DNA from: an uncultured Oscillospiraceae bacterium
Lineage (GTDB): Bacteria; Bacillota; Clostridia; Oscillospirales; Oscillospiraceae
Length of the DNA: 64,000 nt
Assembly: GCA_910583885.1 (NCBI GenBank)
Contig: CAJUAC010000001.1
Coordinates: 1 to 64,000, forward strand
Reading direction: 5' to 3'
Shown here: one piece after another, positions 8,441 through 17,550 of the stretch
Numbering within the stretch: the stretch's first letter is position 1
How the letters are laid out: each line of letters begins with the position of its first letter
Made by a program: the position numbers and the translations under genes
The notes under the pieces: model-generated
Databases searched by the model: none
What the model was told of the DNA's origin: nothing
Seen by the model: only the letters and a program-made list of their open reading frames with translations

Positions 8441-9553
8441 TTACCTTCCCGGGCTTGTCCCACCCGCCAGTATACCCGGCCGGTCCAGAACCATCTCCAG
8501 CTCGGCCATCTCCCCGCCATCCATCTCCACTGCCATCCGGTGCCCGGTCATCCGGAACCCCATGTGCTTGTAGAAGCCGATGGCCTTTTCGTTGCCCTCC
8601 AGCACGTACAGCGCCACCCGGAGCCGCTCCAGCCGGTCAAGACAGGCATCCATCAGCATCCGGCCCAGCCCCTGGCCCTGGTACGCCTCCAGCACATACA
8701 GCGCGCTGACCTCCGCCGCGTCCGGTACAGTCACGAAGTTCCGGGCCTCCGGCTCATAGCGGGCAAAGCCCACCACTTTGTCCCGGTCGGTCAGAACCAA
8801 GGTGTTTTCCGGGTACTTCTCCGCCACCTCCTGGCAGCGGGCCAGGGTGTGGTTGTCCAAAATCCGGCTGTCCAGGATGCCGGCGTATGCCTCCCGCCAG
8901 GCGGTGTAGTGGACGAAGGCCCGGCCCGCCCGCTCCTGGGCGGTAATCATGGGCCGGACCTGGAAGCGGCGCTGCCGGATCAGGTCCTCCGGGTCCCGGA
9001 TGGGGAATTCCCGCTCCGCCTCCTCCCGGGAGGCAAATACCCGGGGAGGCTGGACGGGCCATGCCAGCTGCCCCTCCGGCCGTAGGAGCCGGAGGTCTGC
9101 GGCCAGCCGGTCCCGCGGCCCCTCTGGCAGGCGGGGCCAGCTGCCGGGCAGGCATTTGCACCGCCAGCCCGGATCCTCCACCGCCATCCGGAGCAGGGCG
9201 GCGAGGCTGGGCGCAAGGGGGTGCGGGACGCGGCTGCTGTCAATGTAGAAGATCGGGGCGCCCTCCAGGCCGGCCCCAACCCCGGCAAAGCAACCGCCCG
9301 CGCTGTCCCGGGCAAAGACGCACAGGCAGGGGACGCCATACAGGGGGAGCGGCTGCTCCTCCCGGAAAAAATCCAGCCCGCACAGGCGGTTGATTTCATC
9401 CAGCAGCGGGCTGTCCTGCTCCGTACAGACCTCCAGCCCTGTGCAGACAGAGAGCCCGCCCCCTGTCAGGAACAGGACAGCATCGCTGCCGCTCCCCCGG
9501 TCAATGTAGATCGTATCCCCCACTTGGATACACCTCTCCGCTGTTTTTTCCAT
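8441..9553 (-). CDS. Unknown N-terminal domain fused to GNAT N-acetyltransferase
   Basis: A 370-residue protein. Residues 1 to about 190 (QVGDTIYIDRGSGSDAVLFLTGG, PLYGVPCLCVFARDSAGG, IFYIDSSRV) form a domain I do not recognise; its spacing and aromatic content are loosely SMI1/KNR4 (SUKH)-like, but this is unproven. From about 195 to 355 is a GNAT domain: VSALYVLEAYQGQGLGRMLM is the acetyl-CoA binding motif and ALYVLEGNEKAIGFYKHMGF the closing strand-helix. The assigned ATG 9553 has no convincing ribosome site. It is second in the dapA operon, and GNAT and cysteine-hydrolase domains recur in the same operon. Confidence 0.75.
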   Translation of the reverse strand: MEKTAERCIQVGDTIYIDRGSGSDAVLFLTGGGLSVCTGLEVCTEQDSPLLDEINRLCGLDFFREEQPLPLYGVPCLCVFARDSAGGCFAGVGAGLEGAPIFYIDSSRVPHPLAPSLAALLRMAVEDPGWRCKCLPGSWPRLPEGPRDRLAADLRLLRPEGQLAWPVQPPRVFASREEAEREFPIRDPEDLIRQRRFQVRPMITAQERAGRAFVHYTAWREAYAGILDSRILDNHTLARCQEVAEKYPENTLVLTDRDKVVGFARYEPEARNFVTVPDAAEVSALYVLEAYQGQGLGRMLMDACLDRLERLRVALYVLEGNEKAIGFYKHMGFRMTGHRMAVEMDGGEMAELEMVLDRPGILAGGTSPGR

Positions 9554-9587
9554 ACTCTACCACAGGGGCGAGAGGAAGTCAAGCCGG

Positions 9588-10472
9588 TCACACCAGGCCG
9601 TAGGACTCCAGCACAGCGCGCAGGCGCGGGCGGTTCTCTGCCTCCATTTCGCACATGGGCAGGTGGAAGATCTCCTGGCAGTAGCCCATCATGCCCAGCG
9701 CCGTTTTCACAGGGATGGGGTTCACCTCCCAGAACAGGGCCTCGCAGAGCCTGCGCAGGTGCAGCTGCTGTTTCCCGGCGGAGAAGAAATCCCCCCGCAG
9801 GCAGGCGTCCGTCAGCTCGTGCATCTCCCTGGGGGCCACGTTGGCGGCCACGGAGATCACACCCTTGCCCCCCAGGAGCATGATGGGGGCGGTCTCGTCA
9901 TCATTGCCGGACCATATGTAGAAGTCCTCCGGGCACAGCTCCCGGGTCTTCTGCACCAGGGCCAGGTCCCCGCTGGCCTCCTTGACACCGTGGATGTTGG
10001 GGTGCTTGGCCAGGGCGGCGTAGGCCTCTGCGGTACACTTCACGCCTGTGCGGGAGGGGACATTGTAGAGGATGACAGGCTTTTCCACCGCGTCAGCGAC
10101 GGCCTCATAGTGGCGCACAAGCCCCTTCTGCGTTGCCTTGTTATAGAAGGGCGTGACCACCAGCAGGCCGTCCACCCCAGCCAGGGCGGCGTCCTTGGAG
10201 AGGGTGATGGCGGTTTCGGTGCTGTTCGCGCCGGTCCCGGCGATGACGGGGACCCGCCCGGCCACATGGCGCACAGTGGTCTCAATGGTCCGCATCCGCT
10301 CAACATAGCTCATGGTGGCGGCTTCGCCGGTGGTGCCGCACACAACGACAGCATCCGTACCGTTGTCCAGCTGGAAATCCAGCAGCCGTTTCAAAGCGGG
10401 GTAATCGACGGTATCGCTGGTAAAGGGGGTGGCAATGGCTACGGCAGAGCCGGTAAAAATGGGCTGATTCAC
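9588..10472 (-). CDS. dapA: 4-hydroxy-tetrahydrodipicolinate synthase
   Basis: Condenses pyruvate with aspartate semialdehyde, the first committed step of lysine and diaminopimelate synthesis. The 294 residues show the full signature: GTTGE at 46-50 (pyruvate carboxylate binding), LYNVPSRTG with Tyr136, and GVKEASGD with the Schiff-base Lys164. Arg141 follows in the same loop. GGAGG lies upstream of the ATG. It heads a four-gene minus-strand operon that contains no other lysine gene. A role as a DapA-like aldolase (for example N-acetylneuraminate lyase type) is possible, though the motifs fit DapA best. Confidence 0.9.
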   Translation of the reverse strand: MNQPIFTGSAVAIATPFTSDTVDYPALKRLLDFQLDNGTDAVVVCGTTGEAATMSYVERMRTIETTVRHVAGRVPVIAGTGANSTETAITLSKDAALAGVDGLLVVTPFYNKATQKGLVRHYEAVADAVEKPVILYNVPSRTGVKCTAEAYAALAKHPNIHGVKEASGDLALVQKTRELCPEDFYIWSGNDDETAPIMLLGGKGVISVAANVAPREMHELTDACLRGDFFSAGKQQLHLRRLCEALFWEVNPIPVKTALGMMGYCQEIFHLPMCEMEAENRPRLRAVLESYGLV

Positions 10473-10527
10473 GGGGATTCCTCCTTTTACTGGTCGTTGG
10501 TTCTATTGTATAGAAACAGCTTATGCA

Positions 10528-10533
10528 GTATAA
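10528..10533 (-). promoter_or_regulatory. Candidate -10 box of the dapA operon
   Basis: Extended -10 TGATTATACT on the minus strand, about 55 bases before dapA. No good -35 is seen at 17 bases. Confidence 0.3.
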
Positions 10534-10621
10534 TCAGAAATGGTGCGAAAAAGAGTGCAAAACATGCTCTGTTCCCCAGCGATACGGCGGCAGCCCCACC
10601 CCCAAAACAGAAATATCGCAA

Positions 10622-10650
10622 GCAGGCCCCTCCAGCGTAGGGGGGCCTGC
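10622..10650. other. GC-rich inverted repeat in the dapA/AraC intergenic region
   Basis: GCAGGCCCCTC and a near-complementary GGGGGGCCTGC around a seven-base loop. It lies in the 318-base divergent gap, neither strand has a clear T-run after it, and its function is unknown. Nothing else was recognised in this gap apart from the two promoters. Confidence 0.35.
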
Positions 10651-10699
10651 GGCATTTTGGGTGCTATGGTGCAAAAAGAAATGGAAAACGCAAAAAACG

Positions 10700-10728
10700 G
10701 TGACAAATGCCGCAGGATGTGATAGAAT
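10700..10728 (+). promoter_or_regulatory. Putative promoter of the AraC-family gene
   Basis: GTGACA at 10700-10705, 17 bases, TAGAAT at 10723-10728, about 60 bases before the start codon. Confidence 0.5.
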
Positions 10729-10790
10729 TATACCCTACGATTGGAACGCACCGCGGGGGGCGCCTGCTCCCAAGAAAGAGGGTATGCATC

Positions 10791-11639
10791 ATGAGCAGCT
10801 ATTCCTTCTCCATCTTCCCCAACGACAATTTCCTGGATCTCCGGCCCTACCAGTACGGCTGGGAGCAGTGCAAGCCGCTCCACTCCTTCGGCCCCTTTGT
10901 CCGCAACCACTACCTGCTCCACTATGTGATCTCCGGGCGGGGGCTGCTCCACTCCAATGACGCCGACGGCGTTACCCACTACTATCAGCTCCACGCCGGG
11001 CAGGGCTTCCTGATCTGCCCGGGACAGGTCAACACCTACCGCGCGGACGAGGACCAGCCCTGGAAATACGTCTGGGTGGAGTTTGACGGCCTGCGGGCGG
11101 CGGAGTATCTGGATGCTGCCGGGCTGGGCATCTCCCAGCCCATCTACCGCCCCAAGGACCCCATCCTGGGGGATACGGTACGTGACCGGATGCTCTATAT
11201 TGCCAGCCATGCGAACGCCTCCCCTCTCCATCTGGTGGGGCATCTATGCCTGTTCCTGGACGAGCTGGTCCGCAGCTCCGCCACCCGGCGGGAGTCCAAG
11301 GGCGGCCAGCTGCGGGATTTCTATATCCAGGAGGCCGTGAACTACATCCAGCAGAACTACCAGCGTTCGCTCACCGTGGAGGAAATCGCGGACGTATGCA
11401 AGCTCAACCGCAGCTATTTCAGCAAGCTGTTCAAGGAGGTGGTGGGCTCCACGCCCCAGGAGTTCATTATCCAGCTGCGTCTGAGCAAGGCCGCCGAGCT
11501 GATGAAGGCGTCCAACGCGTCCATCGGGGACATCTCCGTCCGCTGCGGCTACCCCAATCAGCTCCATTTCTCCCAGGCCTTTAAAAAATGCTACGGCCTG
11601 CCGCCCCGGGAGTGGCGGAAACAGAACAAGCCCCGCTGA
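10791..11639 (+). CDS. AraC-family transcriptional regulator, probable activator of alpha-galactoside genes
   Basis: A 282-residue regulator with an N-terminal cupin sugar-sensing domain (HYVISGRGLLHS near 45, GQGFLICPGQVNTY near 70) and a C-terminal pair of helix-turn-helix motifs (YIQQNYQRSLTVEEIADVC; GDISVRCGYPNQLHFSQAFKK, PPREWR). The layout matches MsmR/RafR-type activators. It is convergent with a GH36 alpha-galactosidase gene that follows a carbohydrate ABC importer, so raffinose- or melibiose-type sugars are the probable inducers. The start has a weak AAGAGGGT site. Target sites were not identified with confidence. Confidence 0.88.
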   Translation: MSSYSFSIFPNDNFLDLRPYQYGWEQCKPLHSFGPFVRNHYLLHYVISGRGLLHSNDADGVTHYYQLHAGQGFLICPGQVNTYRADEDQPWKYVWVEFDGLRAAEYLDAAGLGISQPIYRPKDPILGDTVRDRMLYIASHANASPLHLVGHLCLFLDELVRSSATRRESKGGQLRDFYIQEAVNYIQQNYQRSLTVEEIADVCKLNRSYFSKLFKEVVGSTPQEFIIQLRLSKAAELMKASNASIGDISVRCGYPNQLHFSQAFKKCYGLPPREWRKQNKPR

Positions 11640-11641
11640 AA

Positions 11642-11675
11642 AGCCGGCCGCATGGACTGCGGCCGGCTCCTCTGT
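11642..11675. terminator. Bidirectional terminator between the AraC gene and alpha-galactosidase
   Basis: AGCCGGCCGCA pairs with TGCGGCCGGCT around a short loop, followed by CCTCTGTTT; two converging transcription units end here. Confidence 0.7.
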
Positions 11676-11685
11676 TTAGATACGT

Positions 11686-13872
11686 TTATCCGGCAGCCTC
11701 CAGGTACAGCTGCATGGACTGGTAGTCCCCCCAGAAAGGCGGGATGGGATACCCGCCGTAGAGCAGCTGATCCCCGCCATACAGGGCCTCGCCGCCGTTC
11801 ACCCGGTACCTCAGCGCCGGATCCAGGCCCTTCAGGCGCAGGGTGCGGAAGGGCTGGGCCGCCCGGGTGCTCCCAGTGACCAGGGAGACCAGGGCTTCCC
11901 GCCGGTCCGGGGAGACGTACTGCCAGGCAGTACAGCCCCCCTCCTGGAAGGGATCCGTCAGGCGGTAGTAGTCCCCCTCCTGGATGAGCCTCCAGTGACG
12001 CTTGAACACGGCAATCTGCTCCCGGATCAGCGCCTTTTCCTCCTCGGAGCACTTCCCCAGATCCATCTCATAGCCGAAAGCGCCGCTCATGGCCACAACC
12101 CCCCGGGTCTCCAGCGGCGTGATGCGGCCGTTCTGCTCATTGGGGGAGACGGACACATGGGAACCCATGCAGCCCGACGGATAGCAGAAGGAGGTGCCGT
12201 ATTGGATGCGCAGGCGGTCGATGGCGTCGGTATTGTCGCTGCACCAGATCTGGGGCGTGTAGTACAGCATCCCCAGATCGAACCGCCCGCCGCCCCCGGC
12301 GCAGCCCTCAATCAACAGCGCCGGGTAGTCCGCACGCAGCCGGTCCAGCAGCTCATAGATCCCCAGCATATACCGGTGGCATACCTCCCCCTGCCGCTGG
12401 GGGGGCAGGGCAGCGGACCAGAGGTCCGTCAGGGCCCGGTTCATATCCCACTTGACATAGGAGATCTCCGCGCTGTCCAGTACCTTCCGCAGCGCGGCGT
12501 AGATGTGCTCCCGGACCTCCTGCCGCCCAAAGTCCAGCACCAGCTGGGACCGCCCATGCACTGGCGGCCGCCCCGGCACAGCCAGGGCCCAATCCGGGTG
12601 CTGGCGGTAGAGCTGGCTGTCCTCGTTGACCATCTCCGGCTCCACCCAGATGCCGAACTGCATCCCCAGCTTCTGGATGCGGGGCACCAGCGCCTCCAGC
12701 CCGCCGGGGAGCTTTTCCCGGTTGACCGTCCAGTCCCCCAGGCCCCGCAGGTCGTCATTGCGCTGCCCAAACCAGCCGTCATCCATCACGAACAGCTCCG
12801 CACCCAGCCCGGCGGACACCTCCGCCAGGGCGGCCAGCTTCTCCTCGTTGAAGTCAAAATAGGTTGCCTCCCAGTTGTTCACCAGTACCGGGCGGCGGCG
12901 GCCCCGGTAGGGGTCGCGGATCAGGCGCTCCCGGACTGCCCTGTGGAGGCAGTGGGTCAGACGGGCAAAGCCGTCAGGGGAGCAGACCAGCGCCGCCTCC
13001 GGTGTGGTGAAGCTCTCCCCCGGCGCCAGGGGCCAGCGGAAGTTCTGGGGATGGATACCCATCACCAGCCGGGCGTCCTCAAACTGGCTGCGCTCTGCCT
13101 CTGCCAAAAAATCCCCGCTGTAGAGCAGGGCCGCGCCGTAGCACAGGCCGTGATCCTCCCCAGCCCCCTGCTCACAGAGGATGACAAAGGGGTTGTGCTG
13201 GTGGCTGGACATGCCCCGCGCACTGCCTACCCCCTGCACGCCGGGACGCAGCGGGGCGCGGCTCAGGTTCCGCTCCCGGGTATGCCCGCCGTCAAAGGTC
13301 ATCAGGTCGAGGTCTGCCCGTCCAACATCCAGGCAGAGGGACATGGCCCGGCACAGGCCCACCGCCGTTTCCCCGCAGTTGGTAATCCGGGCGGCCCGGG
13401 TGATGAGGTCGAAGTCCTCAAAGATACCGTAGAGCAGCTCCACCTCCACACCGGAGGCGGCGTCCCGCAGGCGTACCGACAGGGTCTCGCCCCCCTCCCC
13501 GTGGAAGGCCGGCAGGCCCGGCAGGACATATTTGCCCGGGCGCACCTCGTGGCCTGCGTAGCGCAGATCCAGCAGGCGGCTGCCATCCGGCAGCTCCACC
13601 TCCGCCGAGAGGACGCGGAAATCCCCCACCCCGCAGGTGGAGTACTCCTGGGGCAGGGTGTCCAGGGAGTAGTCCCGGCGGTTCCCGGCCTCGTTGGGGT
13701 TGGGGGAGAAGCCCCGGTCTGCGTACTGGATGAGGTAGGACAGATCCCCCTCCCCTACCCGGGGGCCATAGTAGCAGTGGAGCAGCACCCGGTACTCGTC
13801 CACCTTCATCTGATAGGTGGTATGGCGGGTATGCAGGGTCAGGGTGTGGGAGCGTTCATCGTGCGTTATCAT
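11686..13872 (-). CDS. Alpha-galactosidase, glycoside hydrolase family 36
   Basis: A 728-residue enzyme that releases terminal alpha-galactose from raffinose-family sugars and melibiose. The N-terminal beta-sandwich is followed by the TIM barrel with VLVNNWEATYFDFNEEKL, DDGWFGQRNDD, then YVKWDMNR (nucleophile Asp near 476) and WCSDNTDAIDRL (acid/base Asp near 545), all standard GH36 group I sites. There is no signal peptide, so it acts in the cytoplasm on imported sugar. AAGGAGG precedes the start. It has its own promoter candidate (13907-13935) and follows the sugar importer genes. Confidence 0.95.
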   Translation of the reverse strand: MITHDERSHTLTLHTRHTTYQMKVDEYRVLLHCYYGPRVGEGDLSYLIQYADRGFSPNPNEAGNRRDYSLDTLPQEYSTCGVGDFRVLSAEVELPDGSRLLDLRYAGHEVRPGKYVLPGLPAFHGEGGETLSVRLRDAASGVEVELLYGIFEDFDLITRAARITNCGETAVGLCRAMSLCLDVGRADLDLMTFDGGHTRERNLSRAPLRPGVQGVGSARGMSSHQHNPFVILCEQGAGEDHGLCYGAALLYSGDFLAEAERSQFEDARLVMGIHPQNFRWPLAPGESFTTPEAALVCSPDGFARLTHCLHRAVRERLIRDPYRGRRRPVLVNNWEATYFDFNEEKLAALAEVSAGLGAELFVMDDGWFGQRNDDLRGLGDWTVNREKLPGGLEALVPRIQKLGMQFGIWVEPEMVNEDSQLYRQHPDWALAVPGRPPVHGRSQLVLDFGRQEVREHIYAALRKVLDSAEISYVKWDMNRALTDLWSAALPPQRQGEVCHRYMLGIYELLDRLRADYPALLIEGCAGGGGRFDLGMLYYTPQIWCSDNTDAIDRLRIQYGTSFCYPSGCMGSHVSVSPNEQNGRITPLETRGVVAMSGAFGYEMDLGKCSEEEKALIREQIAVFKRHWRLIQEGDYYRLTDPFQEGGCTAWQYVSPDRREALVSLVTGSTRAAQPFRTLRLKGLDPALRYRVNGGEALYGGDQLLYGGYPIPPFWGDYQSMQLYLEAAG

Positions 13873-13906
13873 AAGGACGCCTCCTTATACTCGTATTTCT
13901 GCGGCA

Positions 13907-13935
13907 ATTGTAATCGATTTTCCCCTCCGGCGCAA
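13907..13935 (-). promoter_or_regulatory. Putative promoter of the alpha-galactosidase gene
   Basis: On the minus strand TTGCGC (13935-13930), 17 bases, perfect-looking TACAAT (13912-13907), 35 bases before the ATG. Confidence 0.55.
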
Positions 13936-13989
13936 TTGGCCGGATATGACAAACAAGCGGCGCTGGCCTCCGCTTTATTTGTCTAGTCT

Positions 13990-14026
13990 GACAGCCCCGG
14001 CGCGGCAAAACCAGGCCGGGGCTGTC
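13990..14026 (-). other. Intercistronic hairpin between permease and alpha-galactosidase genes
   Basis: GACAGCCCCGGC and GCCGGGGCTGTC form a perfect 12-bp stem with a 13-base loop. No T-run follows on the minus strand, so partial termination or mRNA stabilisation of the upstream transporter message is more likely than full termination. Confidence 0.5.
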
Positions 14027-14069
14027 TGGATGGAGGATCGGGGATGCCATCCGGCAATCTGCCGGCTTC

Positions 14070-14909
14070 TTACTTCCCGCCGGTCATGGCGATACCCTCA
14101 ATAAACTGCTTCTGGAAGAAGAGGTAGAGGATCACCATGGGGAGCATAGCCAGTAGGGAACCAGCCATCAAAACCGGGAAGTTGGTGGAGAACTGGCCGC
14201 GCAGGGTGGCAAGGCCGGAGGACAGGGTCATCATCTTCAGGTCGGAGTTGACGACCAACGGCCACATCAGGTCGCTGTAGGCAAACACGGCCGTAAACAC
14301 GGTCAGGGCCGCCACAGAGGAGCTGGTCAGGGGGAACATGACCTTGGTGAAGGTCTGCCACTGGTTGCAGCCGTCCAGGAAGGCCGCCTCCGCCACCTCA
14401 TTGGGGATGCCCAGATAGGCCTGGCGCAGGAAGAAGGTGCCGAAGGCACTGACCAGGCCGGGGAAGACCAGGGCCGCGATGGAGTTGGCGATGCCCAGCT
14501 TGGCCACCATCTGGTACTGGGGGATGATGAAGATCTGGCTGGGCAGCATCATCTGCATCAGCACAATGCCGAACAGGAGGTTCTTGCCCTTAAATTGCAG
14601 CTTGGCAAAGGCGTAGCCAGCCATGGAGCTGAAGAGCACCGCGAATACCACACGGAAAATAATCATCAGGATCGTGTTGGTGTACATGTTCACGAAGGGC
14701 AGGCTCTTGACCGCTTCGAAGAAGTTGTCCAGCATGATCGTGTTGGGGAAGATGGTGGGGGGCACCTGCATACTCTCCGACACGGTCTTGGAGCTGGTGA
14801 GGAGCATCCACACAAAGGGGAAGACCATGATGACGGAACCGATAATCAGCGCCGCATAGGTGACAATTTTGCCGGTCTTTTTTGAACGTTCCAAGGATGT
14901 TGTGTTCAT
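14070..14909 (-). CDS. Carbohydrate ABC transporter permease, MalG/MsmG type
   Basis: A 279-residue inner-membrane permease with about six membrane spans. The first span is at residues 16-36. The EAA loop that contacts the ATPase reads EVAEAAFLDGCNQWQTFTKVMFP near 187-209. It would pair with the upstream MalF-type permease to import an oligosaccharide. AAGGAGGG precedes the ATG. It lies 12 bases after the other permease gene. No ATPase gene is in the cluster, so a shared MsmK-type ATPase encoded elsewhere is likely, as in many Firmicutes. Confidence 0.93.
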   Translation of the reverse strand: MNTTSLERSKKTGKIVTYAALIIGSVIMVFPFVWMLLTSSKTVSESMQVPPTIFPNTIMLDNFFEAVKSLPFVNMYTNTILMIIFRVVFAVLFSSMAGYAFAKLQFKGKNLLFGIVLMQMMLPSQIFIIPQYQMVAKLGIANSIAALVFPGLVSAFGTFFLRQAYLGIPNEVAEAAFLDGCNQWQTFTKVMFPLTSSSVAALTVFTAVFAYSDLMWPLVVNSDLKMMTLSSGLATLRGQFSTNFPVLMAGSLLAMLPMVILYLFFQKQFIEGIAMTGGK

Positions 14910-14921
14910 CTGTATCCCTCC

Positions 14922-15812
14922 TTAAATCTCGTAGTTAACCCACTTCTTCTGGCCCCAGAACTGGAAGAGGGTGGCAATGCCGATAATCAGCACCGTCCAT
15001 ACTGCGATGGCCGAGCCGGAGCCGCGGCTGCCGGCCACGAAGGACTCACGGTAGAACAGGTAGATGAGGCTCTGCACGTTGGTCAGCGCCGGGTTGGTCT
15101 CCTCCACCATCATGTAGATCAGGTCATAGACCTTGATGGAGGCCATCAGGCGCATAATCATGGTGACAAACAGGGTGGGGGAGACCATAGGCAGGGTGAT
15201 CTTGAAAAACTGTGTGATCTTGCTGGCCCCATCGATGGAGGCGGCCTCGTAGTAGGACTTGGAGATGTTCTGGAGACCGGAGAGCAGCAGCACCGCATCA
15301 TAGCCGATGGAGCTCCAGATGGCCACAATGGCGCAGGAGATGAGGGCTACGTTGGGGTCGGTGATCCACTTGACATGGGTGCCGAAAATCTGGTTGAGGA
15401 CGCCGTAGTCCGCGTTGAAAATCCAGCGCCAGACCATGGTCACGGCGGCGGGGGCGCAGACCATGGGCAGGAAGAAGATGGTACGGAAGCCGCCCTTGAA
15501 CTTCACCTTGGCGTTGAGCATCACCGCCACCAGCAGCGACAGGAAGATGCCCACCGGCACCGTCAGCACACAAAAGATCAGCGTGTTGCCGGTGGCCTTC
15601 CAGAACTCGGCGTTCTGGAACATGTTGACGTAATTGCCCAGGCCGATGAACTTGTAATGGCCGAAGCCCAGGTGCTCACAGAAGCTGGCGTAGATGGTCT
15701 GGATAAAGGGCCACACGTTCAGCACCAGCAGGCCGATGATGGTGGGGGCCACCATGAACCAGCCCCAATTCTGCTCAATGCGGGCGGCCCGGGACAGTTT
15801 ATTTGTATGCAA
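14922..15812 (-). CDS. Carbohydrate ABC transporter permease, MalF/MsmF type
   Basis: A 296-residue permease with about six membrane spans. The EAA loop is SKSYYEAASIDGASKITQFFKI near 187-208. A TTG start at 15812 is supported by GAGGAGGG seven bases upstream; no closer ATG is in frame. It partners the MalG-type permease and the binding lipoprotein in importing raffinose/melibiose-type sugars, as judged from the linked alpha-galactosidase. Confidence 0.93.
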   Translation of the reverse strand: MHTNKLSRAARIEQNWGWFMVAPTIIGLLVLNVWPFIQTIYASFCEHLGFGHYKFIGLGNYVNMFQNAEFWKATGNTLIFCVLTVPVGIFLSLLVAVMLNAKVKFKGGFRTIFFLPMVCAPAAVTMVWRWIFNADYGVLNQIFGTHVKWITDPNVALISCAIVAIWSSIGYDAVLLLSGLQNISKSYYEAASIDGASKITQFFKITLPMVSPTLFVTMIMRLMASIKVYDLIYMMVEETNPALTNVQSLIYLFYRESFVAGSRGSGSAIAVWTVLIIGIATLFQFWGQKKWVNYEI

Positions 15813-15840
15813 AGCAATACCCTCCTCTCAAATATCCCTC

Positions 15841-17130
15841 TCAGGACGCGGACTCGACATAGCTGTCCGCGATCTCCTGCATATGTGCAAGGCTCTGGTC
15901 GATGTCCGCGCCATTGTAGATGCGCACCATCTCGTCGGCAACCGTGGACTTCCACTTGCGCCGGGTGGCGTTGTTGATGTACTGCACCACATAGTCGAAC
16001 TGGTCATAGCACTTCTGCACGTCGATCATGTAGTCAAACTGCTGGAACACGGTGGACCAGGTGTCCTCCAGGCCGTTGTAGGCGGGGATGGCCGCGCCGG
16101 ACTCGCCCTGGATGCGCTGGCCCTCCTCGCTGCCGAAGAAGCGGAGCACGTCCTTGACAACCTCCAGGTTCTTCCCCCTGGCGGCGGTGGAGTAGCACAG
16201 GCCGTTGGAGATGGTGGCCCGCCCGTCGCCGCTGGCGGGGTTGGGGCACTTGGGCAGCACGGCGATATCCCACTTGCCCACCATTTCCGGATAGTTCTTC
16301 AGCTCGTTGAGCAGGTTCCAGTTACCCTCCAGGAACATGGCCCCCTGCTCAGAGAAGAAGGCGGTGCCGGGGGTTGTCTCAGCAAAGTAGGCCTGGTTGG
16401 GGCACCACTCGTTTTGCTGGAGGCCGACATAATACTTGATCGCCTCCGCCGTGGCGGGCTGGGTGTAGCCGGCGTAGACGTTGTTTTCATCGAGGATGTA
16501 GCCGCCGTTCTGATAGACAAAATTCCAGTAGCCCAGCTGCTCGTCGCTGTAGGCCATATAGCCGTACTTGCCGGTCTTCTGGTAGATCTGGGCGGAGGCG
16601 GCCTCCATGTCGTCCCAGGTCCAGCTCTCGTCGGGGTAAGCCACCCCGGCTGTGTCAAACATCTCCTTGTTGTAGACCAGCAGGACGTTGTCCTTGTCCT
16701 TGGGCACGCCGTAGAGCTTCCCGTCCGTACCGCTGGCGTTGCTCAGGGAGATCTCGGAATAGTGGTCCGCATAGAAATTGGGATCCTCTGCGTCGTAGAG
16801 GTCTGTCAGATCCGCCAGGATGCCGAAGTCCGCGTAGTACAGGATCTGGTCGGTATGCATCCAGTAGATGTCGGGCATGGTATTGCTCTCGGCGGCAGCC
16901 TCCAGCTTGGTCCAATACTCGCTCCAGCTGGTGACCTGCACCTCAATGACTACGTCAGGGTGCTGGGCTGTGTAGGCGTCGCACATGGCCTGCATCCCGT
17001 CCCGCTGGGCGATGTCCCAGATCTGGAAGGTCAGGTGGGTCTTGCCGTCCGGCGAGCCGCACCCAGTGACCGACAGCAGCAGCATAAGCGCCAGCGCCGC
17101 CGCTATCATGCGGGGGAATCTTCTTTTCAT
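15841..17130 (-). CDS. Sugar ABC transporter substrate-binding lipoprotein (family 1)
   Basis: A 429-residue lipoprotein whose signal sequence ends in the lipobox SVTGC (Cys24). The mature part begins HLTFQIWDIAQRDGMQAMCDAY and contains WSEYWTKLEAAAESNTMPDIYWMH, typical of MalE/MsmE family binding proteins. It captures sugar outside the cell for the two downstream permeases. ATG 17130 follows AGAGGAG. It is the first gene of the importer transcript, with a promoter candidate at 17207-17235. Confidence 0.93.
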   Translation of the reverse strand: MKRRFPRMIAAALALMLLLSVTGCGSPDGKTHLTFQIWDIAQRDGMQAMCDAYTAQHPDVVIEVQVTSWSEYWTKLEAAAESNTMPDIYWMHTDQILYYADFGILADLTDLYDAEDPNFYADHYSEISLSNASGTDGKLYGVPKDKDNVLLVYNKEMFDTAGVAYPDESWTWDDMEAASAQIYQKTGKYGYMAYSDEQLGYWNFVYQNGGYILDENNVYAGYTQPATAEAIKYYVGLQQNEWCPNQAYFAETTPGTAFFSEQGAMFLEGNWNLLNELKNYPEMVGKWDIAVLPKCPNPASGDGRATISNGLCYSTAARGKNLEVVKDVLRFFGSEEGQRIQGESGAAIPAYNGLEDTWSTVFQQFDYMIDVQKCYDQFDYVVQYINNATRRKWKSTVADEMVRIYNGADIDQSLAHMQEIADSYVESAS

Positions 17131-17206
17131 AAACACCACTCCTCTTTTTCGTTTTCCACGCCGCCCCCCTTCCTCCCTAGGGCGGCTATCATGGAACCTG
17201 CTGAAA

Positions 17207-17235
17207 CTATAATACGCAGACAGGATATCTGTAAA
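17207..17235 (-). promoter_or_regulatory. Putative promoter of the sugar importer operon
   Basis: Minus strand TTTACA (17235-17230), 17 bases, TTATAG (17212-17207); a slightly shifted TATTAT is an alternative -10. It lies about 80 bases upstream of the lipoprotein start, in a 420-base divergent gap. The AraC-family protein probably acts just upstream, but I could not define its site. Confidence 0.45.
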
Positions 17236-17469
17236 TGCCTTTTTATGTGGAAAATATGCAGCCATTCCACAAATAGCGGTTTTTCATAAGGTAATCGCAC
17301 ATTATTGCATATTTTCGAGTAGATTCGTTGCAATTAACAGAACAATGCCCTCCTTTTTTGTCAGAAATAACAAGAATACGTCCCAGAACCCCCGGATTTA
17401 CCACCCGGCCAGGGCCCGGCCTGCCGCCAGACATATACGCAGATGTTGGATAGCTGCCCGCCGCCGCTG

Positions 17470-17498
17470 TTGCAATTGGGGGAAGCTTGTGATACACT
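17470..17498 (+). promoter_or_regulatory. Putative promoter of the YesL-like gene
   Basis: TTGCAA at 17470-17475, 17 bases, TACACT at 17493-17498, 52 bases before the start. Confidence 0.45.
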
Positions 17499-17550
17499 GG
17501 CGGGCAAATACAAAACGCGCCGCCTGGAGGCGGCGCGGGAGGAGGAGGCT

